Shown: positions 28,694 to 37,801, numbered from the stretch's first letter. The stretch is 64,000 bases of DNA from Leptolinea sp. HRD-7 (GCA_024363285.1 AP024710.1:558001-622000), one strand, 5' to 3'. Made by a program: numbers and translations. The notes: generated by a model not told the origin, from the letters alone.

Positions 28694-29085
28694 ACTATAG
28701 TGAGAAGAGTCACCAAGCACAAGCGCATTGTCACCCGGATCAGATGGAATGGTATAAAGACGAAAAATATGGCTCTTCGCAAATTCTGTAGGGGCGGATG
28801 GCATCCGTCCCCACGCCGAACTGTCAACGTTGTGATGGTTGGGACGTGAGCATACTATAAGTTGGAGAGTTCCTATTCGAAAATTATATTTCCCTGCGTA
28901 TCATACCCTGGGCGGATGCCATCCACCCCTGCGCAAGATTATCTCCGTAATTAAGGATGGTATACGGGATAAATTATGCCGCGCGCGCGGGTGTGCAACC
29001 TGCCCCGGCATTTCAGCGTAGAGTTTAGTAGCGCTTCCCGATGGTTTGGTTCTCCCGGGAAGCCAACACCAACAGGAGAAATATA
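28694..29085. repeat. Intergenic region with two GTAGGGGCGG-type palindromes
   Basis: This 392-bp gap holds no supported gene. It contains an imperfect palindrome (GTAGGGGCGGATGG then CATCCGTCCCCAC, 28788-28814) and a second related unit (GGGCGGATGCC then ATCCACCCC, about 28910-28930). The same family recurs as a perfect 28-bp palindrome at 60290-60317. CAGGAGAA at the end belongs to the next gene. Confidence 0.5.
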
Positions 29086-29631
29086 ATGAAAACCACAGTG
29101 ATCAACGGCTGCGGCGAAGTCAACGCGCTGACGGCCGCCATGCTGGACCAAGTGCGTGAAAACCTGCCGGACGCCGGGCAGATCAACCTGGCGGAAAATC
29201 CCGTCAAAGCGTGCATCGGGTGCGACGCCTGTCAGGCCGTCCACCCCGGGCTGTGCGGACTGAAAGACAACCAGAACGACGTGCTAATGGAGTTCATGTC
29301 CAGCCGGCTGGCGGTGATCGTCACCCCGGTGCGCTTTGGCTGCTGCAACGCCCTCACCAAGAACTTCATGGACCGCACCCAGCCGCTCTTTCTGCCCTTT
29401 CAGGTGGGCAAAAACGGCCGCTCCATTATGAAGCCGCGCTACGAAACCTACCCCGACCAGGTCTGGCTGGGCATCATGGATGGCCGAGCCGCGGACGAGG
29501 CGGCGGCATTTGAAGCCTTTGTCATTAATTCCAACCTGGCCAGAGCCAGCCAACATGTCACCGCGATGGCCGTCACATCGATGGACGACCTGAACCTCAT
29601 CGCGCCCCTCTTCGCCGCCGGAAGGAACTAG
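29086..29631 (+). CDS. Flavodoxin-like NAD(P)H oxidoreductase family protein
   Basis: The 181-aa protein resembles the NADPH-dependent FMN reductase/flavodoxin fold: an N-terminal TTVINGCGEVNALT loop, a mid motif VKACIGCDACQAVHPGLCGL with four cysteines, and VIVTPVRFGCCNALTKNFMD with two more. The CxxCxxC-like cluster is typical of iron-sulfur flavoproteins or of CGxCxxC-type reductases with redox cysteines. AGGAG precedes the ATG. It is separated by three bases from a second flavodoxin-like gene, so the two are co-transcribed and may act together. Electron donor and acceptor are unknown. Confidence 0.75.
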   Translation: MKTTVINGCGEVNALTAAMLDQVRENLPDAGQINLAENPVKACIGCDACQAVHPGLCGLKDNQNDVLMEFMSSRLAVIVTPVRFGCCNALTKNFMDRTQPLFLPFQVGKNGRSIMKPRYETYPDQVWLGIMDGRAADEAAAFEAFVINSNLARASQHVTAMAVTSMDDLNLIAPLFAAGRN

Positions 29632-29634
29632 ACC

Positions 29635-30291
29635 ATGGAAAAGAACATTATCGTCATCGCGGGCAGCCCGGCTGCCCGGCAGAGCAATTCGGAATCGCTG
29701 GCGAACTACATGGCCGGCCGTCTGACCGAACGGTCGTGCGCCGTCACCCCGCTTTCGCTGCGCGCCGCCATGCCGTCACCCCAGGGGCTGCTGGAACAGG
29801 TGAAAAACGCGGACGTGCTGGTGCTGTCCGTCCCCCTGTACGAAAACTCCCTCCCAGGGCTGGTGGTGGCATTCTTCGAAATGCTGCTAGAACACCGTGC
29901 CGAACTTTCCGGCAAATCACGGGATCTGTTTGTGATCGGCAACAGCGGCTTCGCCGAACCCCGCGAACTCGACAGCCTGCTCGAGCACTGCCGGTTGTTT
30001 GCCCGCGAAATGGGTTTCCGCTGGATTGGCGGCCTGGCCGTGTCACCCGGAACGCTGATCGACGGCAAAAAGTTGGAAGAGACCGGCGGTACGTATAAGA
30101 AAGTTATGGCCACTCTGGATACGGCCGCGGAAATGATCAGCCGCGGGGAGGACGTCAGCGAGTATCTTGGGCGTCAACCCGCGCGGCCATTGATCGCCCC
30201 GTTCATGTACCGCCTTGTCGGCCGCCTGATACAGAACAGCACCATCAAAAAGCTGGGCAAAGCGGCTTATTTCGCGCGGCCGTTGATTTGA
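29635..30291 (+). CDS. Flavodoxin-like NAD(P)H-dependent oxidoreductase
   Basis: The 218-aa protein has the flavodoxin-fold phosphate loop near its N-terminus (VIAGSPAARQSNSESLA), the quinone/FMN-reductase strand (ADVLVLSVPLYENSLPGLVV) and a C-terminal amphipathic stretch. It probably binds FMN and reduces a small molecule or protein. It lies three bases after the cysteine-rich flavoprotein, in a two-gene operon. The C-terminal segment (PLIAPFMYRLVGRLIQNST) is hydrophobic and could touch the membrane. Confidence 0.75.
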   Translation: MEKNIIVIAGSPAARQSNSESLANYMAGRLTERSCAVTPLSLRAAMPSPQGLLEQVKNADVLVLSVPLYENSLPGLVVAFFEMLLEHRAELSGKSRDLFVIGNSGFAEPRELDSLLEHCRLFAREMGFRWIGGLAVSPGTLIDGKKLEETGGTYKKVMATLDTAAEMISRGEDVSEYLGRQPARPLIAPFMYRLVGRLIQNSTIKKLGKAAYFARPLI

Positions 30292-30356
30292 AGCACACCT
30301 CGTAAGAGCGGGTTTTGTGCTTTTTGACAGGTTACTTACGGATCCATGCCTGCTTC

Positions 30357-30396
30357 GCCCCCCTTTGCGGACGGCGCTTTTTCCGTCCGGAAGGGG
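30357..30396. repeat. Intergenic imperfect hairpin
   Basis: An inverted repeat (CGGACGG / CCGTCCG with flanking CCCCCTT / AAGGGGG) lies between the flavodoxin operon and the convergent membrane gene. It may act as a terminator or be a dispersed palindrome. The rest of 30292-30538 shows only the lone repeat end at 30520-30537. Confidence 0.4.
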
Positions 30397-30538
30397 GTTG
30401 GGGGGATTCAGGCTCGTCTCCGGCAAGTGATGATGCGCTGATACTGGAAAAGAACATCCAGCACAGGCCGCACTTAAGAAAGATTAAAGAACATTCAAAT
30501 GGACGTGGTGTGTGTATGGGCGTTCAGCACATCCTACG

Positions 30539-31315
30539 TCAAACGTACAAGTTCCTGTTATACAGCCGGAAAAAGAAGATGGCGCTGCACATCACCACCG
30601 CCGCGATGACGTCAAAAGACAGGTCAACAAACGCGCCGGTGTTTATGTAGTGCAGCACATCCGAAAGGATCAGCGCCGGCATCAGGGCGATGGTCTTGAC
30701 GAGGAAGGCGCCTGAGAAGAAACGCCCCGCCTGTTTGCCCCGCAGGTTCAATACCGCCGCGATCACCATGCCCGGAAAAAGGAATGCCAGATCAAGGTAA
30801 TAGAACGCGTCCTGCGGGGTCATTGCACCCTTTGAGAATACCGTATTCGAGATGATATCGGTGCTGTCAATAATGCCAACCAGAACGACAATGAATATAA
30901 GGTATCCGCTCACCCACTTTTGCGCCGTTGTGGGGGTAACGTCTACCCCGGCAGCAACGGATGTCAACAGGCTGAGGAGGGAATAGAAAGACAGGCCGGT
31001 GATCACCAGGTAAACCGGGAAGAACGGGGTCACCAGCAGCCCGAAGAGGAAATACGCGTATATATACGCCGTATATACCAGCAGCCCGGCAGTCACTACA
31101 TTCGTCAGATAGGAACGTTTCGGCCGCAGCGTGACGGCCAGCAAAAGCAAACCACAGGCAAGAGAGATAGCGTCCTGCCCGTTGATCTCGTAGGTGGTCA
31201 TCGCGTTATCGCGGGCGGCGTAGAATGCCGGGGCAAACAACCCCACCGCGCTCACAATAATCACCAGCAGCGAGATGGTCAGCATAACGGGTTTGTTCGG
31301 TCTGATCTGGTTCAT
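30539..31315 (-). CDS. Polytopic membrane protein, paralogue of 51507 and 52409 genes
   Basis: Unnamed family. The 258-aa product has about seven or eight hydrophobic helices. It resembles the tandem pair at 51507-53272: an N-terminal helix ending in GLFAP, a short outer loop with YEINGQDAISL, then a helix preceding LTNVVTAGLLVYTAYIYAYF. Start 31315 is chosen because GGGAGGG sits four bases upstream; longer frames lack a site. It is divergent from a PadR regulator 180 bp away, which may control it. Function unknown. Confidence 0.72.
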   Translation of the reverse strand: MNQIRPNKPVMLTISLLVIIVSAVGLFAPAFYAARDNAMTTYEINGQDAISLACGLLLLAVTLRPKRSYLTNVVTAGLLVYTAYIYAYFLFGLLVTPFFPVYLVITGLSFYSLLSLLTSVAAGVDVTPTTAQKWVSGYLIFIVVLVGIIDSTDIISNTVFSKGAMTPQDAFYYLDLAFLFPGMVIAAVLNLRGKQAGRFFSGAFLVKTIALMPALILSDVLHYINTGAFVDLSFDVIAAVVMCSAIFFFRLYNRNLYV

Positions 31316-31472
31316 TTTCCCTCCCGATGAAACATTGGTCAATGATAGCACTGGAGCATAAACAGGTGCAATACATTTTGCGCGTACACCATATACGCAA
31401 GAGTGAAACATCTGTTGTTGCACGGAACCACTCCAATCTTCATTGAGCGGCATAAATCCCTTGATTCTTTTA

Positions 31473-31498
31473 TTAACCTATGTTATTGTTAACCTATG
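31473..31498 (+). promoter_or_regulatory. Direct repeat and possible leaderless promoter of padR
   Basis: TTAACCTATG occurs twice with 16-bp period (31473-31482 and 31489-31498); the second copy ends in the padR ATG. TTGATT (31461-31466) and TATTGT (31484-31489) at 17-bp spacing would start transcription at about the ATG, consistent with the absence of a ribosome-binding site. Autoregulation is inferred. Confidence 0.45.
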
Positions 31499-32035
31499 GA
31501 AATTCAACACACCATCCTCGGGCTGCTTGACGTGCGGCCGCTCTCCGGCTATGACCTGAAAAAGATCATGGCGGAATCCGACCTGTTCTACTGGTCAGGC
31601 AACAACAATCAGGTCTATCGCAGCCTGGTCAGCCTGCGTGAACATGGGCTGGTCACGGTAGAGACAATCTTTCAAGAAAGCCTCCCCCCACGCAAGGTGT
31701 ACTCCATCACCCCGGCCGGAAAAGCCGCGTTGCGTGAAGCCGTGCTGGCCGAACCGCCGCTTCCCGAATTCCGCGACCCCTTTCTGATACAACTCTTCTG
31801 GGGTGACGCGCTGCACGGCGATGAACTTGACGCCCTCCTGGCGAGGTACGCGGAAGAGATCGAATTGCAAATACGCATGCGCGAAGAACGCATGAATCGA
31901 GAACCGGCGCTGGAAGCGCGCTCCCCGCGTGAAGCGTTATTATGGACGCGCATTGCCGGTCACAACCTGGCCCGCTACCAGCGCGAGCTGGAATGGGTCA
32001 ACTGGGTCAGGCAGGAATTGAACGATATGGCGTGA
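31496..32035 (+). CDS. PadR-family transcriptional regulator
   Basis: The 179-aa protein has the PadR winged helix (ILGLLDVRPLSGYDLKKIM, then NNQVYRSLVSLREHGLVTVE and PPRKVYSITPAGKAALRE) and a C-terminal helical dimerisation domain (about 95-175). PadR proteins are usually ligand-responsive repressors of nearby genes. It is divergent from the membrane protein gene and 28 bp upstream of an EF-Ts gene. No ribosome-binding site is visible, so a leaderless transcript is possible. Confidence 0.9.
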   Translation: MEIQHTILGLLDVRPLSGYDLKKIMAESDLFYWSGNNNQVYRSLVSLREHGLVTVETIFQESLPPRKVYSITPAGKAALREAVLAEPPLPEFRDPFLIQLFWGDALHGDELDALLARYAEEIELQIRMREERMNREPALEARSPREALLWTRIAGHNLARYQRELEWVNWVRQELNDMA

Positions 32036-32063
32036 CGCCGCGAGGTGTTCACCTGGAGTAAGA

Positions 32064-32681
32064 ATGAGCACAACAATTGAATACATCAAAAACCTCCGCG
32101 CGGAAACCGGCGCGGGGATCCTCGAATGCCGCCGCGCGCTGGAGGAGACAGCCTATCAATACGAAGCCGCGCTCGTGGTCCTGCGGGAAAACGCCGCGAA
32201 GAAAGCCGCGCAAAAAGAAAACCGCGAGTCCGGGCAGGGCATGGTGGAGGTATACACGCACAACGGCGGACGGCTGGGCGTGATGGTGGAGGTCAACTGC
32301 GAAACGGATTTCACCGCCCGCTCGGAGAAATTCCGGGCGTTTGTCCACGAACTGGCGCTGCATATCGCGTCTGAGTCACCGTTGTGGGTGCGTGATGCTG
32401 ACGTGCCGGCGGCAATATTAAATGAAGAGCGTGAGAAGGTCACCGGGCGGGCAAGGGCGGAAGGCAAACCTGAAACTCTACTGACACGCATCGGCGAGGG
32501 CGCGGTGCAGAAATACCTTAACAAAACTGTGCTGCTGCGGCAGCCGTCATTACGAGACGAGCCTGTCACCATCGGGCAGATGGTTTCAACGTTGGCCGGG
32601 GTTACCGGGGAGAATGTCGCCATCCGGCGGTTTGTCCGGTGGGAACTGGCGGAGACGGCCGGTGAAACATCTGAGAGGTAA
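32064..32681 (+). CDS. tsf: Elongation factor Ts, not linked to rpsB
   Basis: The 205-aa protein has the N-terminal UBA-like domain with LRAETGAGILECRRALEET and the dimerisation/core region with LGVMVEVNCETDFTARSEKF, the EF-Tu nucleotide-exchange signature. Length is close to the short EF-Ts forms (about 200 aa). The usual rpsB partner is absent; instead it follows padR by 28 bp. It may be a second, divergent copy or the only copy in a rearranged genome; this window cannot decide. The family call is strong. Confidence 0.9.
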   Translation: MSTTIEYIKNLRAETGAGILECRRALEETAYQYEAALVVLRENAAKKAAQKENRESGQGMVEVYTHNGGRLGVMVEVNCETDFTARSEKFRAFVHELALHIASESPLWVRDADVPAAILNEEREKVTGRARAEGKPETLLTRIGEGAVQKYLNKTVLLRQPSLRDEPVTIGQMVSTLAGVTGENVAIRRFVRWELAETAGETSER

Positions 32682-32713
32682 GCCTGTCAAACCCGTCGTG
32701 ATATATGTGACCT

Positions 32714-32745
32714 GTGTAGGTTGGTTCACATGAGCCAACCTACAC
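32714..32745. repeat. GTAGGTTGG hairpin element
   Basis: The arms GTGTAGGTTGGTTCA and TGAGCCAACCTACAC (one mismatch) are separated by two bases. The GTAGGTTGG/CCAACCTAC ends match those of the 385-bp element at 55500-55884. It lies after tsf and could also act as its terminator. The rest of 32682-32982 holds the promoter described next. Confidence 0.6.
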
Positions 32746-32878
32746 CTGGCGAACCCATGAACCCTTTGATGTCTTCAATCCAGAGAGCAGCACGCGGTGC
32801 GGGCAAGCTCAGGCAGCGCACTCGTACGGCATCTTTCATGGTCTCCGGGTACACCTTATAAACAGGTAATCCGGCCAG

Positions 32879-32930
32879 TTTTACCGTCAAGATGGGTATG
32901 CTATAATCCATATACTCATTTATTGAGTAT
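32879..32930 (+). promoter_or_regulatory. Promoter with palindromic operator for binding-protein gene
   Basis: TTTTAC (32879-32884) and TATAAT (32902-32907) are 17 bp apart. Directly downstream is a perfect inverted repeat ATACTCA-N5-TGAGTAT (32912-32930), positioned to block the transcription start. The regulator is unknown; an iron or metal repressor would fit the gene. Confidence 0.6.
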
Positions 32931-32982
32931 TCAAATTTTGAGATGATGGGTATTTCAAATTACCTACAATCAGGAGAGAAAT

Positions 32983-34065
32983 ATGAAATCGAAGATCGCA
33001 TCACTGGTTTTGCTGGCTGTGTTGATCGTCACCAGCGGTTTTACCCAGCCGGCTGCCCCGGCCGCCGGTGGCATCACCGTGACCGACGCTCTCGGGCGAA
33101 CAGTCACTCTCCCCCAGACACCGACCCGGATCGTTCTTTCAGGAAAAGCTCTGTTCATGGTAGCCGATGCCATCTATGTGTTCCCCGAAGCCGGCAAGAA
33201 CATCGCGGCTATCGGTTCCACCGCGCAGGGCGCCAGTGACTTCATCCCGATGATCGATCCCACATTCAAAGACAAGACAATGCTTGAAAACAATGCCGGT
33301 GCCGAGCAGATCGCGGCAGTCAAACCGGATTGTGCCATTTTAAAAAGCAGTGTCAAAAGCAGCCTGGGCGATCCACTGGAACAACTCGGCATCCCGGTGA
33401 TCTATGTGGATTTTGAAACCCCGGACCAGTACGCCCGCGATATGAAAACACTCGGGCAGATATTCCAGAACCCCGACCGTGCCACACAGGTGATGGAGTA
33501 TTTCACCGGCAAAGCGGACACCATCAAGAAAGCAGTTTCCACACTCAAAGATGACCAGAAACCCAAAACATTGATCCTGTATTATTCTTCCAAAGAGGGC
33601 AATGTGTCCTTTAATGTTCCCCCCATGGGGTGGATGCAGACCCTTATGGTCGAAATGGCGGGCGGCACCCCTGTCTGGAAAGATGCCAACCCGGGTAAAG
33701 GCTGGACGACGGTAAGCATGGAACAGGTTGCTGCCTGGAACCCGGATTATATATTTGTGGTGGCCTATTCCAAGCCGGCCACGGAAGCCGTCAAATCAAT
33801 GAAAGAGGACGCCCAGTGGAAAGAGCTGAAAGCGGTTAAAGAAAATAAACTCTTTGCCTTCGCCACCGATGTCTATAGCTGGGACCAGCCGGATACCCGT
33901 TGGACATTGGGACTTCAATGGATGGCGTCCACCCTGCACCCCGATCTGTTCAAAGATTGGGATATCACCAAAGCCGCGAAAGAGTTTTACAAAGAGCTAT
34001 ATGGAATGGACGACTCGTCCTTTGAAAAAAACATCGCCCCGCTTCTGGTAGAAGAAGTGAAATAG
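32983..34065 (+). CDS. ABC transporter substrate-binding protein (siderophore/heme type)
   Basis: The 360-aa exported protein has a signal peptide (LVLLAVLIVTSGFTQPAAPA) and a class III periplasmic-binding fold (FecB/BtuF type): ITVTDALGRTVTLPQTPTRI, VKPDCAILKSS, VIYVDFETPD and the C-terminal AWNPDYIFVVA. It probably captures an iron complex, cobalamin or other metal chelate for an ABC importer. No permease or ATPase gene lies nearby, so it is an orphan or uses a distant importer. CAGGAGAG precedes the ATG. A terminator follows. Confidence 0.88.
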   Translation: MKSKIASLVLLAVLIVTSGFTQPAAPAAGGITVTDALGRTVTLPQTPTRIVLSGKALFMVADAIYVFPEAGKNIAAIGSTAQGASDFIPMIDPTFKDKTMLENNAGAEQIAAVKPDCAILKSSVKSSLGDPLEQLGIPVIYVDFETPDQYARDMKTLGQIFQNPDRATQVMEYFTGKADTIKKAVSTLKDDQKPKTLILYYSSKEGNVSFNVPPMGWMQTLMVEMAGGTPVWKDANPGKGWTTVSMEQVAAWNPDYIFVVAYSKPATEAVKSMKEDAQWKELKAVKENKLFAFATDVYSWDQPDTRWTLGLQWMASTLHPDLFKDWDITKAAKEFYKELYGMDDSSFEKNIAPLLVEEVK

Positions 34066-34085
34066 CCTCAAAACCGATGTGAGAA

Positions 34086-34123
34086 AAGAGGGCTGGCTTA
34101 CTTAAGCCAGCCCTCTTATTTTT
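34086..34123. terminator. Strong bidirectional terminator
   Basis: A 15-bp perfect stem (AAGAGGGCTGGCTTA / TAAGCCAGCCCTCTT, 34086-34117) is followed by a T run, between the convergent binding-protein and ABC exporter genes. Confidence 0.9.
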
Positions 34124-36057
34124 TACGACAATTGATATTGACCGGTATACAACTGGAAGTAGCGTCCTTTTTGTTCCAACAGTTCGTCATGGTTACCGCG
34201 CTCGATGATCTCACCGTTCTCCAGCACGATGATGGCGTTGGAGTTGCGAACGGTTGACAGCCGGTGCGCGATGACAAACACCGTGCGATCCTTCATCAGA
34301 GCGTCCATGCCCTTTTCGATCAGCCGTTCCGTGCGGGTATCGATGGAACTGGTGGCTTCATCGAGGATCATCACCGGGGGATCCGCCACAGCCGCCCGGG
34401 CGATGGCCAGCAGTTGACGCTGCCCCTGCGAAAGGTTGGCGCCGTCACCGGTGAGATAGGTATTATAGCCATCCGGCAGGTGCTTGATGAACGAATGCGC
34501 GCTGGTCAGTTTTGCCGCCTGAATACATTCTTCATCAGTGGCATCCAACCGGCCGTAGCGGATGTTGTCCATCACGGTACCGCTGAACAGATGGGTATCC
34601 TGAAGCACCATGCCCAGCGACGAGCGCAGGTCATTCTTACTGATCTGTTTGACATCCAATCCGTCGTAGGTGATCTGTCCGTCTTCCACATCATAGAACC
34701 GGTTGATCAGGTTGGTGATGGTAGTCTTGCCAGCACCGGTGGAGCCGACAAACGCGATCTTCTGGCCGGGTTTGGCATAGAGTGACACATCTTTCAGCAC
34801 CGGTTTTTCGGGATCGTATCGAAAATCGACATTGTGGAAGCGCACATCACCTTTGAGCTCGACATATTGCGGTTTATCGCCATTGGATGACGGGAGTTTC
34901 CAGCTCCAATGGGTAGGGCGCGCCCCATTTGTCACGGGGACAAGAGTTCCATCCTCTTGTTTTATCATTCCGACCAGGGTAATTTGGCCGTCATCTACTT
35001 CGGGCTGCTGGTCCATTACGTCAAACACACGTTCCGCGCCAGCCAAACCGGATAGGATGGTGTTCAACTGGTTGGTCATCATCTGGATGGGCATGCCCAC
35101 CTGACGGGAGTATTGAAGAAAGGCGGCCAGCGAACCCACGTCAAACCGGCCGGCAATGGTCAGCATACCGCCAAAGAGCGCGACAGCCGCGTAGGCGATA
35201 TTGTTCAGGTTTCCCACGATGGGCATAACAATGCCGGCAAAGAAGTTCGCATTGGTTGCGGCTTTGCGGTATTCCTCATTACGTTTCCGGAATTCTTCGA
35301 TAGCCGTGGTTTCATAATTAAAGACCTTTACCACGCGCAGACCGTCAACCATTTCTTCCACGTAGCCGTTCAGAGCGCCCAGGTGTTTCTGTTGGGCAGA
35401 GAAATTCTTGCTGCTGCGTTTGGCCAGATTTTGCGTGATAAATATGATCACCGCGATCAGAACCATCGTGATCAAGAACAGAATCGGGCTGAGGATGATC
35501 ATCATCACAATGGAACCGACAAATGTGACAAAGCTCGAAATGAGCTGGATCAGGCTCTGTTCCAGTGACATTTGAATATTGTCAATATCATTGGTGAAGC
35601 GGCTCATCAACTCGCCGTGCGATTTGGTATCGAAATATTTCAGCGGCAGTCCCTGCAGTTTCGTAAACAGTTCACGGCGCAGGGTATTGACCGTCTGTTG
35701 GGCGGTCTGCATCATGATGCGGTTCTGAAAGTAAGATGCGGCGATGGATACCAGGTAGATGGCTCCCAGCATCATCAATGAAGAAGCCAGTCCCTTCAAA
35801 TCACCCGGGAGGATGTAGTTATTGATGATCGGTTTCAAGAAGTAATTTCCAGCCAGCATACCGGCTGAACTGATCATCATCAAAATGAAGACAACGACCA
35901 GAGAAAAAATACGATTTTTGAGATAGCCCAGCAAACGGCGGATCGTCTTGCCGGCATTTTTAGGTTTTTCAAAAGCCCGCATCGGGCCGCCGCCGGGACC
36001 GCCGCCGCGTGGGCCGGTATTTTGAATTCGGGGTGTTTCCTGTTTTTCTTCAGGCAT
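34123..36057 (-). CDS. ABC exporter half-transporter with consensus catalytic site
   Basis: The 644-aa product has a basic Gly-Pro-rich N-terminus, six TM helices (about 55-350) and an ATPase with Walker A GSTGAGKTT, signature LSQGQRQL and Walker B MILDEATSSID with the catalytic glutamate. An insertion of roughly 50 residues (about 395-445) lies just before the nucleotide-binding domain. Start 36057 is chosen; it overlaps the stop of the upstream half-transporter by eight bases, showing tight coupling. The partner has Asp in place of the catalytic Glu, so the two should form an asymmetric heterodimer of the TM287/288, LmrCD or BmrCD kind, exporting drugs or lipids. Confidence 0.93.
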   Translation of the reverse strand: MPEEKQETPRIQNTGPRGGGPGGGPMRAFEKPKNAGKTIRRLLGYLKNRIFSLVVVFILMMISSAGMLAGNYFLKPIINNYILPGDLKGLASSLMMLGAIYLVSIAASYFQNRIMMQTAQQTVNTLRRELFTKLQGLPLKYFDTKSHGELMSRFTNDIDNIQMSLEQSLIQLISSFVTFVGSIVMMIILSPILFLITMVLIAVIIFITQNLAKRSSKNFSAQQKHLGALNGYVEEMVDGLRVVKVFNYETTAIEEFRKRNEEYRKAATNANFFAGIVMPIVGNLNNIAYAAVALFGGMLTIAGRFDVGSLAAFLQYSRQVGMPIQMMTNQLNTILSGLAGAERVFDVMDQQPEVDDGQITLVGMIKQEDGTLVPVTNGARPTHWSWKLPSSNGDKPQYVELKGDVRFHNVDFRYDPEKPVLKDVSLYAKPGQKIAFVGSTGAGKTTITNLINRFYDVEDGQITYDGLDVKQISKNDLRSSLGMVLQDTHLFSGTVMDNIRYGRLDATDEECIQAAKLTSAHSFIKHLPDGYNTYLTGDGANLSQGQRQLLAIARAAVADPPVMILDEATSSIDTRTERLIEKGMDALMKDRTVFVIAHRLSTVRNSNAIIVLENGEIIERGNHDELLEQKGRYFQLYTGQYQLS

Positions 36058-37801
36058 TTGACATAATCCCTTCACGCTGTGAAGCGAGAATTTCCTGGTA
36101 AATATTATTCTGCTGCAGTAATTCTTTATGTGTGCCCATGCCGGCAATAGTGCCTTCATCGAGCACGATGATCTTGTCAGCGCCGCGCACAGAGCTGATC
36201 CGTTGAGCAATGACGAAAACGGTGGTATCCGCCAGATTGTGATAGAACGCTTCGCGGATCTTTGCTTCGGTGGCTGTGTCTACCGCGCTGGTGCTATCAT
36301 CAAGGATCAAGATCTTCGGCTTTTTCAACATAGCGCGGGCAATGCACAATCGCTGTTTTTGTCCGCCGGAGACATTAACGCCTCCCTGTCCCAGTTCGGT
36401 GTCATACCCATTCGGCAGCGACGCGATAAATTCGTGTATCTGCGCGTCACGGCAGGCTTCTTCGATCTGTTCATCGGTGGCAGTCTCGTTGCCCCAGCGC
36501 AAATTATCTTTGATAGAACCCGAGAACAGGATATTCTTCTGAAGCACAACACCAATACCTTCACGCAGGTCTTTCAGTTTGTAATCACGCACGTCTACAC
36601 CATCCACCAGAACGGCGCCGCTGGTGGTGTCATACAGACGCGGGATCAGGTTGATCAGGCTGGTCTTGCCTGAACCGGTACTTCCCACAATGCCAATCAC
36701 CTCGCCGGGATTTGCCGTAAAGTTAATATCGCAGAGTATGTCTCCGCCGGGATCGTTGAGATTGTATTTAAAGGAAACGTTGCGAAATTCCACCTTCCCC
36801 TTTGTCACTTTCGGTGAAGCAGACATAGCCGCGACTTCCGGTTTTTCCGAAATATCCGCGTTTGTTTCGAGGACTTCCACCACGCGTTTGGCACTGGCTT
36901 CCGCGCGGGCGCCCATGATCATCACCATCGAGATCATCATCACGCTCATCATGATCTGCATGATGTAGCTGATAAAGCTGATCAACTGGCCGGTACCCAG
37001 TGTCCCCTGCATCACCATTCCGCCCCCCAACCAGATGACCGCCAATGTGGCGCCGTTCAATACGAACATCATCACCGGCATACCCAGAATGGCTATGGTG
37101 ATCGCCCGGATGGCGCTGTTCATAAAATCATCATTGGCTTTCTGGAACTTTTTAATTTCATAATCAGACCGCACAAACGATTTGACCACCCGGATGCCGA
37201 TCAGGTTCTCCTGAATAACCCGGTTTATGGCGTCAATTTTCTCCTGCATCTTCCCAAACCGGCCAACAGCCAGTTTCATGATGATGGCTACCAGCACAAT
37301 AAGTACCGGAATAGCCACCGCCAGAACTATTGATAACTCTGAATTAATGCTGTACGCGAGAATAAAGGACACGATCAACATCATCGGCGCGCGCAACAAA
37401 ATGCGCAGAGACATCATGAACGTCTGCTGCAGGTTGTTCACGTCATTGGTCAACCTTGTCACCAGTGACGCTGTGCTGAACTGGTCGATATTCTTGAAGG
37501 AAAAACTTTGCAGCTTGTCGAACAGGGCGTTGCGAAGATTGGCGCCAAAACCCATGCTTCCGGTAGACGTCAGCCACATGTTGGCGATGCCCCCGGCGAT
37601 GGCGATCAACGCCAGCGCCACCATGATCAGCCCGATGTTGGATATGTACCCGATATCTTTCGTCGGGATACCGGTATCCACAATTTTTGACATGAGCAAC
37701 GGCATACTCAATTCGCACATCACGTCAATCAATACAATGAATGGAACAATAAACACATACTTCTTATATTCACCAACATACGCAGATAACTTTTTGATCA
37801 A
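36050..37801 (-). CDS. ABC exporter half-transporter with degenerate catalytic site
   Basis: The 583-aa protein has six TM helices and an ATPase with Walker A GSTGSGKTS, signature VSGGQKQR and Walker B LILDDSTSAVD, where Asp replaces the catalytic glutamate. This is the hallmark of the degenerate half in heterodimeric exporters. No ATG is suitable; the TTG at 37801 is chosen because AGGAGG lies six bases before it, giving MIKKLSAYVGEY. A hairpin (ACGGCCA / TGGCCGT, 37825-37847) sits just upstream of the ribosome site. The gene follows marR in the same operon. Confidence 0.92.
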   Translation of the reverse strand: MIKKLSAYVGEYKKYVFIVPFIVLIDVMCELSMPLLMSKIVDTGIPTKDIGYISNIGLIMVALALIAIAGGIANMWLTSTGSMGFGANLRNALFDKLQSFSFKNIDQFSTASLVTRLTNDVNNLQQTFMMSLRILLRAPMMLIVSFILAYSINSELSIVLAVAIPVLIVLVAIIMKLAVGRFGKMQEKIDAINRVIQENLIGIRVVKSFVRSDYEIKKFQKANDDFMNSAIRAITIAILGMPVMMFVLNGATLAVIWLGGGMVMQGTLGTGQLISFISYIMQIMMSVMMISMVMIMGARAEASAKRVVEVLETNADISEKPEVAAMSASPKVTKGKVEFRNVSFKYNLNDPGGDILCDINFTANPGEVIGIVGSTGSGKTSLINLIPRLYDTTSGAVLVDGVDVRDYKLKDLREGIGVVLQKNILFSGSIKDNLRWGNETATDEQIEEACRDAQIHEFIASLPNGYDTELGQGGVNVSGGQKQRLCIARAMLKKPKILILDDSTSAVDTATEAKIREAFYHNLADTTVFVIAQRISSVRGADKIIVLDEGTIAGMGTHKELLQQNNIYQEILASQREGIMSNA

